This document shows, piece by piece, positions 33,764-42,641 of a DNA stretch of 64,000 nucleotides. The stretch lies in NCBI GenBank assembly GCA_047633175.1, contig JBLIEQ010000023.1, forward strand, positions 1-64,000, given 5' to 3'. The translations under genes and the position numbers were made by a program. The notes beneath the pieces were generated by a model. The model was not told the DNA's origin. It did not search any database and was given only the letters and a program-made list of their open reading frames with translations. The stretch comes from Motiliproteus sp047633175. GTDB taxonomy: Bacteria; Pseudomonadota; Gammaproteobacteria; Pseudomonadales; Balneatricaceae. Positions within the stretch are counted from its first letter, which is position 1. Each line of letters opens with the position of its first letter.

Positions 33764-35044
33764 CTACGACTCCTCAGCCGGACTAGCCGGTTTAGTCGAG
33801 GATTCCGTAGCCGGCGCTGAGCCAATTTTGCCATCAGCTGCGTGAGTCGCGGCCTGCTGCGACTCACGCTCGATATTGGCCTGCACCCGCGCCCCATTGG
33901 CTAGGGCGCCCAGCGGGGTCAGGTTAAGCAGCTCGCCTGCGGAGAGTCCCGCGGCCACGATCACAGACTGCTCATCGCGCCAGAGCGGCTCGACCTCCCG
34001 CGCCACCAGCACCCCCTCCTCGACCAGCAGTACCCGCTGATCCTGATTGATGGCGGTGCGAGGCAGTACAAACACCTCCTCTAACAGGCGCCCCTGAATT
34101 CGGGCTTCGACAAACTGGCCAATCTTAAGCGGCGGATTACCCTGAGGCCCCAGGCTGTAGGGATCATCCACCTGCGCCACCACAAAGAGCTGCCGGGAAC
34201 GACTGTCGATCGCGCCTTCGACCCGCACCACCCGGCCCTGCCAGTGATAACGGCTGCGACCGATCTGCGCCGACAGGGTCACGGCCGGTAAGCCGGAACT
34301 GCTGAACTCTCCGCCACGGTACTGCTCCGGCAGATCGACAAACTCCAACTGGCGGTTGTTCAACGGTAAGCGTACCTCGACATAATCCACCGCATAGATC
34401 GACGCCAGCTCAGTACCGCTGCTGACGACCCGGCCCTTATCCACCAATTTTTCCAACACCCGTCCGGCATAGGGTGCGGTGATCAGGGTGCGCTCAAGAT
34501 TCAGAACTGCGCTGCGCTGCTGCGCCTTGGCCGATGCGATCCCCGCTTGTGCTGCAGCCAGCTGGGGTTCGCGCAACGCCAATGCACTGGCCTCCCCCTT
34601 ACCCAGACGCGCCCAATCCCGCGCGGCCTGCCCCGCCCGGGCCTGCTCCTCTTTAAAGGCCGACTGCGCCTGAATCAGCTGCGCCTCAGCCACCTCGACC
34701 GCGGCCCGGTAATCCCGGTCGTCGATCTCAAGCAACAGATCCCCCGCCTCGAAGAACGCGCCTTCGCGCAAGTGTTCAGAGATCGTTACCACCTGACCGC
34801 CGACCTGGGCCACCAGCTGACTCTCGGTGCGCGGCTGAACCACCCCATAGGAGCTGAGCTCGACCTGATACGCTTGGGCCTGCAAGGACCGCGCATCGAT
34901 GCGCTGGGCGTCCTTGACGCCGGCAGAGGCTCGGCTGGGCTCGGGTTTATGGGTCAAAATATAGTTGGCACCCCAGACACTGAGCACGATCACTAACAGC
35001 GGCAGGAGAAGGATTCGAATCCAGCGTTTCATGCGCATACTCAT
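33764..35044 (-). CDS. RND efflux periplasmic adaptor (membrane fusion protein)
   Basis: The HlyD/AcrA-type subunit that joins the inner membrane pump to the outer membrane channel. The 426-residue product has an N-terminal membrane anchor (about residues 8-27), a biotinyl-lipoyl-like domain, an alpha-helical coiled-coil hairpin rich in Ala, Gln and Glu (about 115-185) and beta domains. The C-terminal tail (about 385-426) is Ala/Ser/Thr-rich. It overlaps no neighbour but abuts the pump gene. It lacks an obvious lipobox. Confidence 0.92.
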   Translation of the reverse strand: MSMRMKRWIRILLLPLLVIVLSVWGANYILTHKPEPSRASAGVKDAQRIDARSLQAQAYQVELSSYGVVQPRTESQLVAQVGGQVVTISEHLREGAFFEAGDLLLEIDDRDYRAAVEVAEAQLIQAQSAFKEEQARAGQAARDWARLGKGEASALALREPQLAAAQAGIASAKAQQRSAVLNLERTLITAPYAGRVLEKLVDKGRVVSSGTELASIYAVDYVEVRLPLNNRQLEFVDLPEQYRGGEFSSSGLPAVTLSAQIGRSRYHWQGRVVRVEGAIDSRSRQLFVVAQVDDPYSLGPQGNPPLKIGQFVEARIQGRLLEEVFVLPRTAINQDQRVLLVEEGVLVAREVEPLWRDEQSVIVAAGLSAGELLNLTPLGALANGARVQANIERESQQAATHAADGKIGSAPATESSTKPASPAEES

Positions 35045-35059
35045 AAATTCAGGACTTCC

Positions 35060-36505
35060 TTACTGAGGTGACTGGGTGGGCGGGATGGATGCCGGGCGGT
35101 TTACTGGCGCAGGTGCAGGGTCAAGGGCCGCATCGAGCCTGAAGTCGCCTCCCAAGGCCAGATAGAGGTCGATACGATTTTGCAGCTGCTGATTGCGTCC
35201 CTCAATAAGGGTACTACGGGCATCGAAGGCACGCCTCTGGGCCTCCAGCAGGGTGATATATTCCACCAGCCCGCTGCGGTACTGCTCAGCCGCCAGCTGT
35301 TCGGCCAGTTCAGATTCCAAGACACTGACCTCCAGGGCGGTGACCGACCTCAACAGCTGCCGCTCCTGTTGCAGCGCCTCTTCGACCTCGGCAAAAGCCC
35401 GGAGCACCGTGTCTTTATAGCTTGCTTCTCGCTGTTGCGCCTGTGCCAGAGCTTTAGCCTCCTGCGCCTTGAGACGACCGCCATCCAGCAGCGGCTGAGC
35501 CACGCCTCCCAGCAGCGACCAGATCAGCGTATCGCCGCGCAGCAACCTGTCGAGCTGCTCACTGCGGCTACCCAGGCTGGCGGTCAGATTAAAACGGGGA
35601 AAGCGATCTTTATGGCTTCGGGACAGCCGTGCCCAGGCACTCTCTACGCGCAATTGCGCGGCGCCCACATCATACCGCCGGGTTAGCAGTTCCGAAGGTA
35701 ATCCCGCCGGAATGGGCCCCGGCAGTGCAGGCAGCCTATCCGCGAGCGGTTGCCGGTTGGCGGGATAGTGCCCCAACAGCAGCTCGAGTGCCCGGACCCG
35801 GGTGCCCAGCGTCTGCTCGCGGGTGGCCAGACGACTGCTCTCTGCCGCCCTGTTGGCACGTGCCAGATGGACATCCAGGGCCGCAACCAGCCCGGAGCTG
35901 TAGCCCTCTTCCAACACCGCAAGCCGTGCACTCAGCACCTCCAGCAAATGCTGACTAAGGCCCAGCTGCTGCGACGCTTCGATCGCCGCGAACCAACCCT
36001 TAGTAATGTTGGCCGCCAGCGACAGCCGTGCCGAGCGGTAATCCTCGAGCAACGCCTGCCGATCTATCTCAGCCGCCCGCGCACTGTCCGATAATTTATC
36101 CCACAGATCCAGCTCCCAGCCAACACTAAGCCCCAGGCTCAGGCTATTGGCGCTCTGCGAGCCCAGCCCGCTGCGGCCCGCATCAGCGCTGGCACTGAGC
36201 GTGGACTGCTGCTCGGCGCCGGCAACAATTGCCTGCGCACGGCCCTCTGCCAGCACCGCTCTGACCCGTTGCAACTCAGGATTGGCGACCAGGGCGGTCG
36301 CTACCAACTGCTCCAGCAGCGGATCGTCAAGCAACAACAGCCAGCGCTGCGGCGAGCCATCCACCGTCTCGACCGCGGCCTGCCACTGTTCGGGAGTGGT
36401 CTGCACGGGCAGTTCACGCGCAGGCAGCTGCCCGAGACCGGCACAGCCGGACAGCAGCAAGATCGCGTTAAGGGTGATAATTTTTAGCAAACGATGCAGA
36501 TCCAT
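35060..36505 (-). CDS. RND efflux outer membrane lipoprotein (OprM/NodT family)
   Basis: The TolC-like outer membrane channel of the tripartite pump. The product, about 481 residues, begins with a lipoprotein signal with lipobox LLLSGC and shows the duplicated helical OEP repeats, for example PELQRVRAVLAEGRAQ and KAQEAKALAQAQQREA. A TTG six codons upstream is an alternative start; ATG at 36505 is preferred, with GGAG twelve bases away. It is the first gene of the operon, whose promoter should lie in 36506-36680. Confidence 0.93.
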   Translation of the reverse strand: MDLHRLLKIITLNAILLLSGCAGLGQLPARELPVQTTPEQWQAAVETVDGSPQRWLLLLDDPLLEQLVATALVANPELQRVRAVLAEGRAQAIVAGAEQQSTLSASADAGRSGLGSQSANSLSLGLSVGWELDLWDKLSDSARAAEIDRQALLEDYRSARLSLAANITKGWFAAIEASQQLGLSQHLLEVLSARLAVLEEGYSSGLVAALDVHLARANRAAESSRLATREQTLGTRVRALELLLGHYPANRQPLADRLPALPGPIPAGLPSELLTRRYDVGAAQLRVESAWARLSRSHKDRFPRFNLTASLGSRSEQLDRLLRGDTLIWSLLGGVAQPLLDGGRLKAQEAKALAQAQQREASYKDTVLRAFAEVEEALQQERQLLRSVTALEVSVLESELAEQLAAEQYRSGLVEYITLLEAQRRAFDARSTLIEGRNQQLQNRIDLYLALGGDFRLDAALDPAPAPVNRPASIPPTQSPQ

Positions 36506-36631
36506 GCAGGTAAAAAACTCCAAGGAAGGGAACCCGACAAGGATACTACGAGGAGTGCCGGTATTAAGCTGTTTAATTTACCTTTCTTTACGTTTAGGAG
36601 CCGCTGAGCAGCGACTTGATCCTGAATCGCG

Positions 36632-36673
36632 GCCTTGCAGATAAGGCCGTAGTTGTGATCGCAGGCCTGCGAT
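36632..36673. other. Two small hairpins downstream of sspB
   Basis: GGCCTT/AAGGCC (36632-36649) and the palindrome ATCGCAGG/CCTGCGAT (36658-36673) lie directly after sspB on the minus strand and before the efflux operon. There is no T-run; they may end transcription in a Rho-dependent way or be another dispersed palindrome. Confidence 0.35.
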
Positions 36674-36681
36674 AACAGGTT

Positions 36682-37098
36682 TTACTTCACCACTTTCAGC
36701 GAAGGACGCTTGCTCTTAGACGTATTCTTGCTCGTGCCTGCAGAGCTCTTAACCTCGCTGATGCCCTGCTCGGGTGGCTGAGGTGAGCCGGGCTCACGGC
36801 CGAAGCTCATCCCCTGACCGGTCTCTTTGGAGTAAATCGCCATCACGGCCACCGCAGGCACATAGACATTCGTCGGCACGCCGCCAAAGCGGGCACTGAA
36901 GCTGACAGCATCATTATCCATCGATAACTGCTGTACCGCAGAGAGTGAGATGTTCAGGACAATCTGGCCATCACTGACAAATTCTTGCGGAACATCGACC
37001 CCTTCGATTGCGACATCCACCACGACATAGGGCGTTTGCTGGTTATCCATGATCCACTCATGCAGGGCTCGGATCAGATAGGGTCGGCTGGGGGTCAT
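36682..37098 (-). CDS. sspB: ClpXP protease specificity-enhancing factor SspB
   Basis: An adaptor that delivers ssrA-tagged proteins to ClpXP. The 138-residue product starts at MTPSRPYLIRALHEW; the frame is open 75 codons further upstream but runs through a dispersed repeat without similarity. It has the family core (VPQEFVSDGQIVLNIS) and a C-terminal, flexible, basic tail ending in PSLKVVK, the ClpX-binding end. It follows sspA as usual, separated by a REP-like repeat. Confidence 0.95.
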   Translation of the reverse strand: MTPSRPYLIRALHEWIMDNQQTPYVVVDVAIEGVDVPQEFVSDGQIVLNISLSAVQQLSMDNDAVSFSARFGGVPTNVYVPAVAVMAIYSKETGQGMSFGREPGSPQPPEQGISEVKSSAGTSKNTSKSKRPSLKVVK

Positions 37099-37190
37099 AT
37101 GTCTAGCTCCAAATATCGGCTCTGTAGGAGCCCTATAGTACCTTAAAACCGGATCTGGATTGAAACCCGGCTTTGCTATGTAGTGCTTAT

Positions 37191-37274
37191 GTAGGTTGGC
37201 GTCTTGTGGGTAGAAAGCAGTCCGACAAGGCTGGCAGGCAGCGGCCATCGTCGGACTAAAGTCCGACCTACACA
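37191..37274 (+). repeat. REP-like dispersed repeat, copy B
   Basis: gtaggttggcgtcttgtggg starts the copy, followed by tagaaagcagtccgacaagg and the hairpin GTCGGACT-AA-AGTCCGAC. It sits between sspA and sspB and matches copy A closely. Confidence 0.75.
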
Positions 37275-37275
37275 A

Positions 37276-37305
37276 AAAGGGGCGCCTAAGCGCCCCTTTA
37301 TCTTC
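37276..37305 (-). terminator. Hairpin between sspA and sspB
   Basis: AAAAAGGGGCGC-CTAA-GCGCCCCTTT (about 37275-37300) is an 8- to 10-bp stem flanked by A and T runs, suited to terminate in either direction. It lies between the sspA stop and the REP-like copy. Confidence 0.7.
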
Positions 37306-37335
37306 TATTCGTACTCCATGCAAGCATGGGGACGA

Positions 37336-37959
37336 TCAGTGCATTTCGTGCTCGGCTTCGGACAGGCTTTCCTGAAACGACTCGCGCTCGAACACCCGCT
37401 CCATGTACTTGAGTAATGGCTTAGCCTGAGGAGGCAGCTCCACACCCAGCATGGTCAAACGCCAGAGTACCGGCGCCAGACAGCAGTCCACCAGAGTGAA
37501 CTCTTCACTCATAAAATAGGGCTTTTCGCTGAAGATCGGTGCGATGGCGATCATGCCATCGGTCAGTTCTTTACGCGCCTTGATGACGGCATCTGCATCA
37601 TCTGATTTAAGAATGGTGTTCACCAACCGGCACCAATCCTTCTCGATCCGATGGATATACTGGCGACTCTCAGCACGCGCTACCGGATAAACCGGTAATA
37701 GCGGCGGATGCGGGAAACGCTCGTCCAGATACTCCATCATGATATTGGGTTCATACAGCACCAACTCACGGTCTACCAGCGTAGGTAGACTCTTGTAGGG
37801 ATTAATGTCAGCCAGCTCCTGAGGTGCGCCATCCAGATCCGTATCGATGATCTCTACCGCTACACCTTTTTCCGCCAAAACAATACGGACCCGATGGCTG
37901 AAATGATCAGCGCCATCAGAAAAGAAGGTCATTGAGGAACGTTTTGCCGTTACACCCAT
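37336..37959 (-). CDS. sspA: Stringent starvation protein A (GST-fold)
   Basis: An RNA polymerase-associated protein of the glutathione S-transferase fold that regulates starvation and stress genes. The product is 207 residues from MGVTAKRSS, with AAGGTGA well placed upstream; an ATG eight codons earlier is possible. It shows FFSDGADHFSHRVRIVLAEKGV in pieces typical of SspA, the NPYKSLPTLVDRE strand and an all-helical C-terminal half (DCCLAPVLWRL). It lies between petC and sspB as in Pseudomonas. Confidence 0.96.
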   Translation of the reverse strand: MGVTAKRSSMTFFSDGADHFSHRVRIVLAEKGVAVEIIDTDLDGAPQELADINPYKSLPTLVDRELVLYEPNIMMEYLDERFPHPPLLPVYPVARAESRQYIHRIEKDWCRLVNTILKSDDADAVIKARKELTDGMIAIAPIFSEKPYFMSEEFTLVDCCLAPVLWRLTMLGVELPPQAKPLLKYMERVFERESFQESLSEAEHEMH

Positions 37960-37989
37960 CTCGTTCACCTTGCCAAATTTCACAGAGTT

Positions 37990-38031
37990 ATAAAAATAGA
38001 AAACGCGGCCTCCTCGAACAGCAGGCCGCGT
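37990..38031 (-). terminator. Intrinsic terminator after petABC
   Basis: The 9-bp stem ACGCGGCCT/AGGCCGCGT (38003-38031) with an 11-base loop is followed on the minus strand by TTTTCTATTTTTAT. It lies 30 bases after petC. Confidence 0.88.
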
Positions 38032-38060
38032 GGATCAGAACACAGACTCGCCGTGTCTAA

Positions 38061-38792
38061 TTAATGCTTCTCTCTCCAGGAACCGCTCTTGACGTCCTTC
38101 CAGAATTCCTTCTTCAGCATATACGCGAAGATGAACAGGATCGCCAGGAAAATAAGCACCTTGATTCCCAGTTTACCACTAACCATTTTCGAAGGTTCGG
38201 CAATATAGGTCATAAAGTTGGTCAGGTCGTACATCGCCTTGTCGAACTCTTCAGGGGACATGCTGCCCGCTTTGATGAGTTCCAACTCAGTACAGTGCTC
38301 ATCGGTACAAGCCTGAACACCCTGCATACCCTCAAAAACATTAGGCATACCCACATCTGGGAACACCTTGTTGTTCACGCCCCAGGGACGCTCAGCATCT
38401 ACATAGAAGCTCTTGAGATAGGTATACACCCAGTCCGAACCGCGCAAGCGCGCTTCGAGAGTCAGATCGGGTGGCGGCGCACCGAACCAGGATGCAGCGT
38501 CGGCAGGAGTCATGGCGATCGTCATATGATCACCAATCTTGTTGTCGCCGACCACCAGGTTCTCCATAACGAAGGCTTCGTCCATCTCCAGATCAGCGGC
38601 GGCACGGCCGTAACGCTGATACTTGGCAGAGTGACAACCCATGCAGTTCTCGGTGAACAGCTTCATGCCATTTTGCAGCGAGGCCTTGTCTTCCAGGTTC
38701 GCTTCAAAAGGCTCCAGGTGAACGCTGGCACCCGAGGCCATGGCCGTCATCGGCAGCAAGGCGATAAGAAGTGCGATAAATTGCTTTTTCAT
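38061..38792 (-). CDS. petC: Cytochrome c1 of the bc1 complex
   Basis: The haem c subunit of ubiquinol-cytochrome c reductase. The 243-residue product has a signal peptide (cleavage after about AMAS), the haem-binding motif CMGCH (Cys50, Cys53, His54) and a single C-terminal membrane anchor (about 208-226). A distal methionine ligand is likely in the region VFPDVGMPNVFEG. Its ATG overlaps the petB stop (TAATG), so petA, petB and petC are all translationally coupled. Confidence 0.97.
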   Translation of the reverse strand: MKKQFIALLIALLPMTAMASGASVHLEPFEANLEDKASLQNGMKLFTENCMGCHSAKYQRYGRAAADLEMDEAFVMENLVVGDNKIGDHMTIAMTPADAASWFGAPPPDLTLEARLRGSDWVYTYLKSFYVDAERPWGVNNKVFPDVGMPNVFEGMQGVQACTDEHCTELELIKAGSMSPEEFDKAMYDLTNFMTYIAEPSKMVSGKLGIKVLIFLAILFIFAYMLKKEFWKDVKSGSWREKH

Positions 38793-40051
38793 TATCCTGT
38801 CACCCGCTCTGGAACTGGTTTAGTGGAATCGATCTTGCTGTACCAAGGCATGGCCAGGAAGAACAGGAAGTAAAGTGTGGTCGCAACCGGCGCCAACCAG
38901 GCAGGCTGATCAGCCGGAGCCATGGAGCCACAGAAGCCCAGGACGACGAAGGAGACTGCGAAGGTACCCAGCATCACTTTAGAGATCATGCCTTTGTAAC
39001 GGATCGACTTAACCGGACTGCGATCCAGCCAGGGCAACACGAACAGGATCGCGATACCGCCACCCATCACGATCACACCCCATAATTTGGCGTCAAAACC
39101 AAATAACGGATAGGTCACTGCACGCAACATGGCGTAGAAAGGTGTGAAGTACCAGACCGGCGCTATATGCAGAGGGGTCTTGAGCGAGTTAGCGGGCTCA
39201 AAATTGGGTGCTTCAAGCAGGTAACCGCCCCCTTCAGGGAAGAAGAACACCACCACACAGAAGACAAACAGGAACACCACCACACCCACAATATCCTTAA
39301 CGGAGTAGTAAGGGTGGAAAGGAATACCGTCGAGCGGGATACCCTTAGCGTCTTTGTTTTTCTTGATCTCGATACCGTCCGGGTTGTTTGAACCCACCTC
39401 ATGCAGCGCCAGAATATGCAGCACCACCAGCGCCAGGAGTACGATCGGCAGTGCAATCACGTGCAGCGCAAAGAAACGGTTCAGGGTAATACCGGAGATT
39501 AGATAATCACCTCGAATCCACTGCTGCAGGTCTGCGCCTACGATAGGAATGGCACCAAACAGGGAGATAATAACCTGGGCACCCCAGTAGGACATCTGTC
39601 CCCAGGGCAACAGATACCCCATAAAGGCTTCGGCCATCAACACCAAATAGATCGCCATACCGAACAGCCACAGTAGTTCGCGGGGGTTACGGTAAGAGCC
39701 GTACATCATGCCGCGGAACATATGCAGATAAACCACCACAAAGAATGCCGTAGCACCGGTGGAGTGCAGATAGCGCAACAGCCAACCGTAATCCACATCA
39801 CGCATGATGTACTCTACCGATGCAAAAGCGCCTTCGGCCGAAGGGTTATAGCTCATGGTCAACCAGATGCCGGTAAGAAGCTGATTAACCAGAATCAGCA
39901 TCGCCAGCGAGCCAAAGAAGTACCAGAAATTAAAGTTCTTCGGTGCGTAGTATTTACTCAGGTGATCTTCCCACGCCTGAGTGACGGCTAGGCGGTCATC
40001 GACCCAGCGCATCAAGCCTTTTTCGGCTTTACTTCTATTCGGATTGCCCAT
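38792..40051 (-). CDS. petB: Cytochrome b of the bc1 complex
   Basis: The membrane-embedded subunit with two b haems and the quinone sites. The 419-residue product has at least eight transmembrane helices, paired histidine ligands in helices B and D (LHSTGATAFF, and RFFALHVIALP) and the Qo motif region PEGGGYLLEAPNFEPAN. The length is that of the fused bacterial cytochrome b, not of split b6/subunit IV. It overlaps both neighbours by one base. Confidence 0.98.
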   Translation of the reverse strand: MGNPNRSKAEKGLMRWVDDRLAVTQAWEDHLSKYYAPKNFNFWYFFGSLAMLILVNQLLTGIWLTMSYNPSAEGAFASVEYIMRDVDYGWLLRYLHSTGATAFFVVVYLHMFRGMMYGSYRNPRELLWLFGMAIYLVLMAEAFMGYLLPWGQMSYWGAQVIISLFGAIPIVGADLQQWIRGDYLISGITLNRFFALHVIALPIVLLALVVLHILALHEVGSNNPDGIEIKKNKDAKGIPLDGIPFHPYYSVKDIVGVVVFLFVFCVVVFFFPEGGGYLLEAPNFEPANSLKTPLHIAPVWYFTPFYAMLRAVTYPLFGFDAKLWGVIVMGGGIAILFVLPWLDRSPVKSIRYKGMISKVMLGTFAVSFVVLGFCGSMAPADQPAWLAPVATTLYFLFFLAMPWYSKIDSTKPVPERVTG

Positions 40052-40650
40052 TATGCAGTCTCCTCTGTATCGACACCGATAACGATAATGCTGTCGCTCT
40101 CGTAGACGTGCGGCGGAATCACCAGATTGGTCGGCGCAGGGACGCCTTTATACACCCGACCGGACAGGTCAAACTTAGAGCCGTGACAAGGACAGAAGAA
40201 CCCACCCAGCCAGTCGGCACCCAGATCCTCTGGCGCCAGCTCTGGACGGTAGCTCGGCGAACAGCCCAGGTGCGTACAGATACCCGTCATCAACATAATC
40301 TCAGGCTTAAGAGCGCGCGCTGAAGTGCTGGGGATATACGCGGGCTGCTGCGGCTCCTCGGAGTCGGGATCGGCGAGTTTATCGTTCAGTTTTTCCAGGT
40401 TTGCCAGTGCTTCAGCCGTACGGCGAACGATCCAGACCGGCTTACCGCGCCACTCTACAATCATCTGCTGACCCGGCTCGAGCTTACTGATGTCGGCCTT
40501 AGCCGGAGCACCCGCAGCTTTCGCCTTCGCACTGGGATTCCAGGAAGCTACAAATGGAACCGCCGCTCCGACAGCACCTACCGCCCCTAATACGGACGTA
40601 GAGGCTACCAGGAAGCGCCGGCGTCCATTGTTTACGCCTTCATTACTCAT
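40051..40650 (-). CDS. petA: Rieske iron-sulfur protein of the bc1 complex
   Basis: Transfers electrons from ubiquinol to cytochrome c1. The 199-residue product starts at MSNEGVNNGRRRFLVAS, a Tat-type signal anchor with the GRRRFL motif. The 2Fe-2S ligands are in CTHLGC (Cys125, His127) and CPCHGS (Cys153, His156), with Cys130 and Cys155 forming the stabilising disulfide. It is the first gene of petABC and lies 200 bases after the rpsI terminator. Confidence 0.98.
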   Translation of the reverse strand: MSNEGVNNGRRRFLVASTSVLGAVGAVGAAVPFVASWNPSAKAKAAGAPAKADISKLEPGQQMIVEWRGKPVWIVRRTAEALANLEKLNDKLADPDSEEPQQPAYIPSTSARALKPEIMLMTGICTHLGCSPSYRPELAPEDLGADWLGGFFCPCHGSKFDLSGRVYKGVPAPTNLVIPPHVYESDSIIVIGVDTEETA

Positions 40651-40853
40651 CAAGGTTTCTCCAATAATTCGACCCTTGCGCGGCAAAATACCGCTCGCAG
40701 GCCGATATGATTCAAATACTTAAATCACGAACCACAAAAATGTCGGAAATTCTAAAGAGATTCCGCCATTCTGGCAAGAAAAGAGTGGTCTCTTTCGCAC
40801 TGCATCAGACCAATGTATGGAACTAAATCAGAAAACAGCTACGCCAGTGGAGT

Positions 40854-40886
40854 AAAAAAAAACGCCCACCCTTGCGGATGAGCGTT
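40854..40886 (-). terminator. Intrinsic terminator after rplM-rpsI
   Basis: On the minus strand AACGCTCATCC and GGGTGGGCGTT pair (11 bp with two G-U pairs) around GCAAG and are followed by nine T. It lies about 25 bases after the rpsI stop. Confidence 0.92.
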
Positions 40887-40908
40887 CCTATTCCACCAAC
40901 GCGGAGAA

Positions 40909-41301
40909 TTAACGCTTGGAGAACTGTGGCTTCTTACGGGCCTTACGCAGACCGACTTTCTTACGCTCGACTTCACGCGCATCACGGGTCACATAACCAG
41001 CCTTACGCAGAGCAGGACGCAGAGTCTCGTCATACTCCATCAGCGCACGGGTGATACCGTGGCGAATCGCGCCAGCCTGACCGAAGGCACCGCCGCCGGC
41101 GACAGTGATAAACATGTCGAACTTCTCGACATTATCGGTCAGTTCAAGCGGCTGCTTGACGACCATCTGCGCAACGGGACGACCAAAGTACTGCTCTAGC
41201 GTACGACCGTTGATTTCGATATTACCAGCACCCGCCTTCAGGAAGACACGTGCAGTAGAGGTCTTGCGACGACCAGTACCGTAGTATTGAGTAATAGACA
41301 T
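40909..41301 (-). CDS. rpsI: 30S ribosomal protein S9
   Basis: The 130-residue product has the S9 signature GGGAFGQAGAIRHGI and the conserved C-terminal tail ending in KKPQFSKR, which reaches the ribosomal P site. It is cotranscribed with rplM, 13 bases downstream, as in nearly all bacteria. Confidence 0.99.
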   Translation of the reverse strand: MSITQYYGTGRRKTSTARVFLKAGAGNIEINGRTLEQYFGRPVAQMVVKQPLELTDNVEKFDMFITVAGGGAFGQAGAIRHGITRALMEYDETLRPALRKAGYVTRDAREVERKKVGLRKARKKPQFSKR

Positions 41302-41314
41302 TATCCGCCTTCCT

Positions 41315-41743
41315 TTAGATTTTCAGTTCTTGGGGTTGCTGAGCAGCATGTGGATGCGCTTTACCAGCATAAACTTTCAGCTTGGCGTACATAGCACGGC
41401 CCAGCGGCCCTTTTGGAAGCATTCCCCTAACAGCGGATTCAATAATACGCTCGGGTGCCTTGATGAGCTGATCTTCGAAGGCGATGGTCTTCAGACCGCC
41501 GATGTAACCTGTATGGTGCTGATACAGTTTATCGGTCATTTTCTTGCCGGTGACATGGACCTTCTCGGCATTAACAACGACGATATAATCGCCGGTATCG
41601 ACATGAGGCGTAAATTCGGCTTTATGCTTGCCACGCAGACGACGAGCGATCTCAGTAGCCATACGGCCAAGAGTCTTACCCTCTGCGTCAACAACAAACC
41701 ACTCGCGCTTAACATCAGCGGGTTTTGTGCTAACTGTATACAT
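41315..41743 (-). CDS. rplM: 50S ribosomal protein L13
   Basis: The 142-residue product shows the L13 core: VVDAEGKTLGRMATEIA near the start and AVRGMLPKGPLGRAMYAKL. A strong promoter lies about 165 bases upstream, so the mRNA has a long leader. In E. coli rplM-rpsI expression is autogenously controlled by L13; the leader could serve this, which is inferred only. Confidence 0.99.
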   Translation of the reverse strand: MYTVSTKPADVKREWFVVDAEGKTLGRMATEIARRLRGKHKAEFTPHVDTGDYIVVVNAEKVHVTGKKMTDKLYQHHTGYIGGLKTIAFEDQLIKAPERIIESAVRGMLPKGPLGRAMYAKLKVYAGKAHPHAAQQPQELKI

Positions 41744-42148
41744 TGAAGTAGCCTTTATCTTCCCCGGTGCCTTTAAAGACCCGGTGTTTCCTATAGTTAT
41801 TGGTTGTCACTCCTAGACTGCTTTCTATGGCAATCATCGGACAAACCGCGACAACTTAGCACTTTATTTAACCGCGGCCGATAAACGGATCAGCCAAAAA
41901 CGGACGGCGCATTATAAGGCAGATTCTCTGCAAAACAAAGTCCAGAATGCGATTTACAACATAAATCTTGGCGTCTGCCAAAACCTCGTTGCCAGCCGCC
42001 TAAGATACTACAGATTCCGGCTGAGGCCCATCGTAGATTAACCCGCCCTGAAAGGTGGGGCGAAGGGCTAGAAACGGCCATAGAGAAACACAGGGACACA
42101 GGGACGCAGATGCTAACCTGAGGACAGCCACCAATACAGGGAGTTACC
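41744..42148. other. Spacer between rplM and the divergent small secreted gene
   Basis: The rplM half holds the promoter at 41911-41938 and a leader of about 160 bases. The other half (41940-42148) has no clear promoter boxes but ends with the ribosome-binding site CAGGGAG of the gene at 42149. In relatives zapE stands next to rplM; here a 7-kb block intervenes. Confidence 0.5.
41911..41938 (-). promoter_or_regulatory. Promoter of rplM-rpsI
   Basis: On the minus strand TTGTTT (41933-41938) and TATAAT (41911-41916) are separated by 16 bases and followed by a GC-rich discriminator (GCGCCGTCC). This fits a growth-rate-regulated ribosomal protein promoter. Confidence 0.65.
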
Positions 42149-42553
42149 ATGAAACGGATTTCATTGGCACTGCTGCTCGTTCCGGCGATCGCGAGCGCCC
42201 AGACTTACAACTGTCCTGTCGACGGGTCTGCAGCCTATCCTGACATAGAGGGAGACACCCCTTGCCAGCAAGGCGTGCAGGCGCAGGCTTCCACAAGCCT
42301 CTCAAAGGACGCCGATCCCGTCACCCCGGCACCCCTGACCTCGCTTGAGACTCTCCGTAAGATCAACAACCAGCTGAAACACGACCTGAAGGCCCGCTCC
42401 CTCAAGCGCAGCATCCACAGTTCCCGCACCAGGATTCAGAAACAACTCGGGATCCTAAACGTGCAAAATCTGCTGCTCAAAATCAAAAGAATAGGGTCAG
42501 CTCAAAACAACTCACAGCGGCAATTTCAGCATCAGAAAATCATAAGCCAATAA
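42149..42553 (+). CDS. Small secreted protein of unknown function
   Basis: I do not recognise the family. The 134-residue product has a clean signal peptide (MKRISLALLLVPAIASA, cleavage before QTYNC), two cysteines soon after (YNCPV and TPCQQ), a Thr/Pro/Ser-rich middle and a helical, strongly basic C-terminal half (KHDLKARSLKRSIHSSRTR). The AGGGAG site eight bases before ATG supports translation. The last 25 residues look like read-out into spacer and may not be conserved. It is alone, before an EamA transporter on the same strand. Confidence 0.6.
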   Translation: MKRISLALLLVPAIASAQTYNCPVDGSAAYPDIEGDTPCQQGVQAQASTSLSKDADPVTPAPLTSLETLRKINNQLKHDLKARSLKRSIHSSRTRIQKQLGILNVQNLLLKIKRIGSAQNNSQRQFQHQKIISQ

Positions 42554-42641
42554 TGTAGTAGGATGCGTGGCAGAAACTTTAAAAACCACCCCCATCTCTC
42601 CACCCCAACTGACCTTTTACCTTTTATTTAAGAGAACACGC

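Noticed and set aside
36147..36644. 165-codon frame on the plus strand opposite the outer membrane channel gene
   Set aside because: Antisense of a well-supported efflux lipoprotein gene with its lipobox; no coding evidence on the plus strand.
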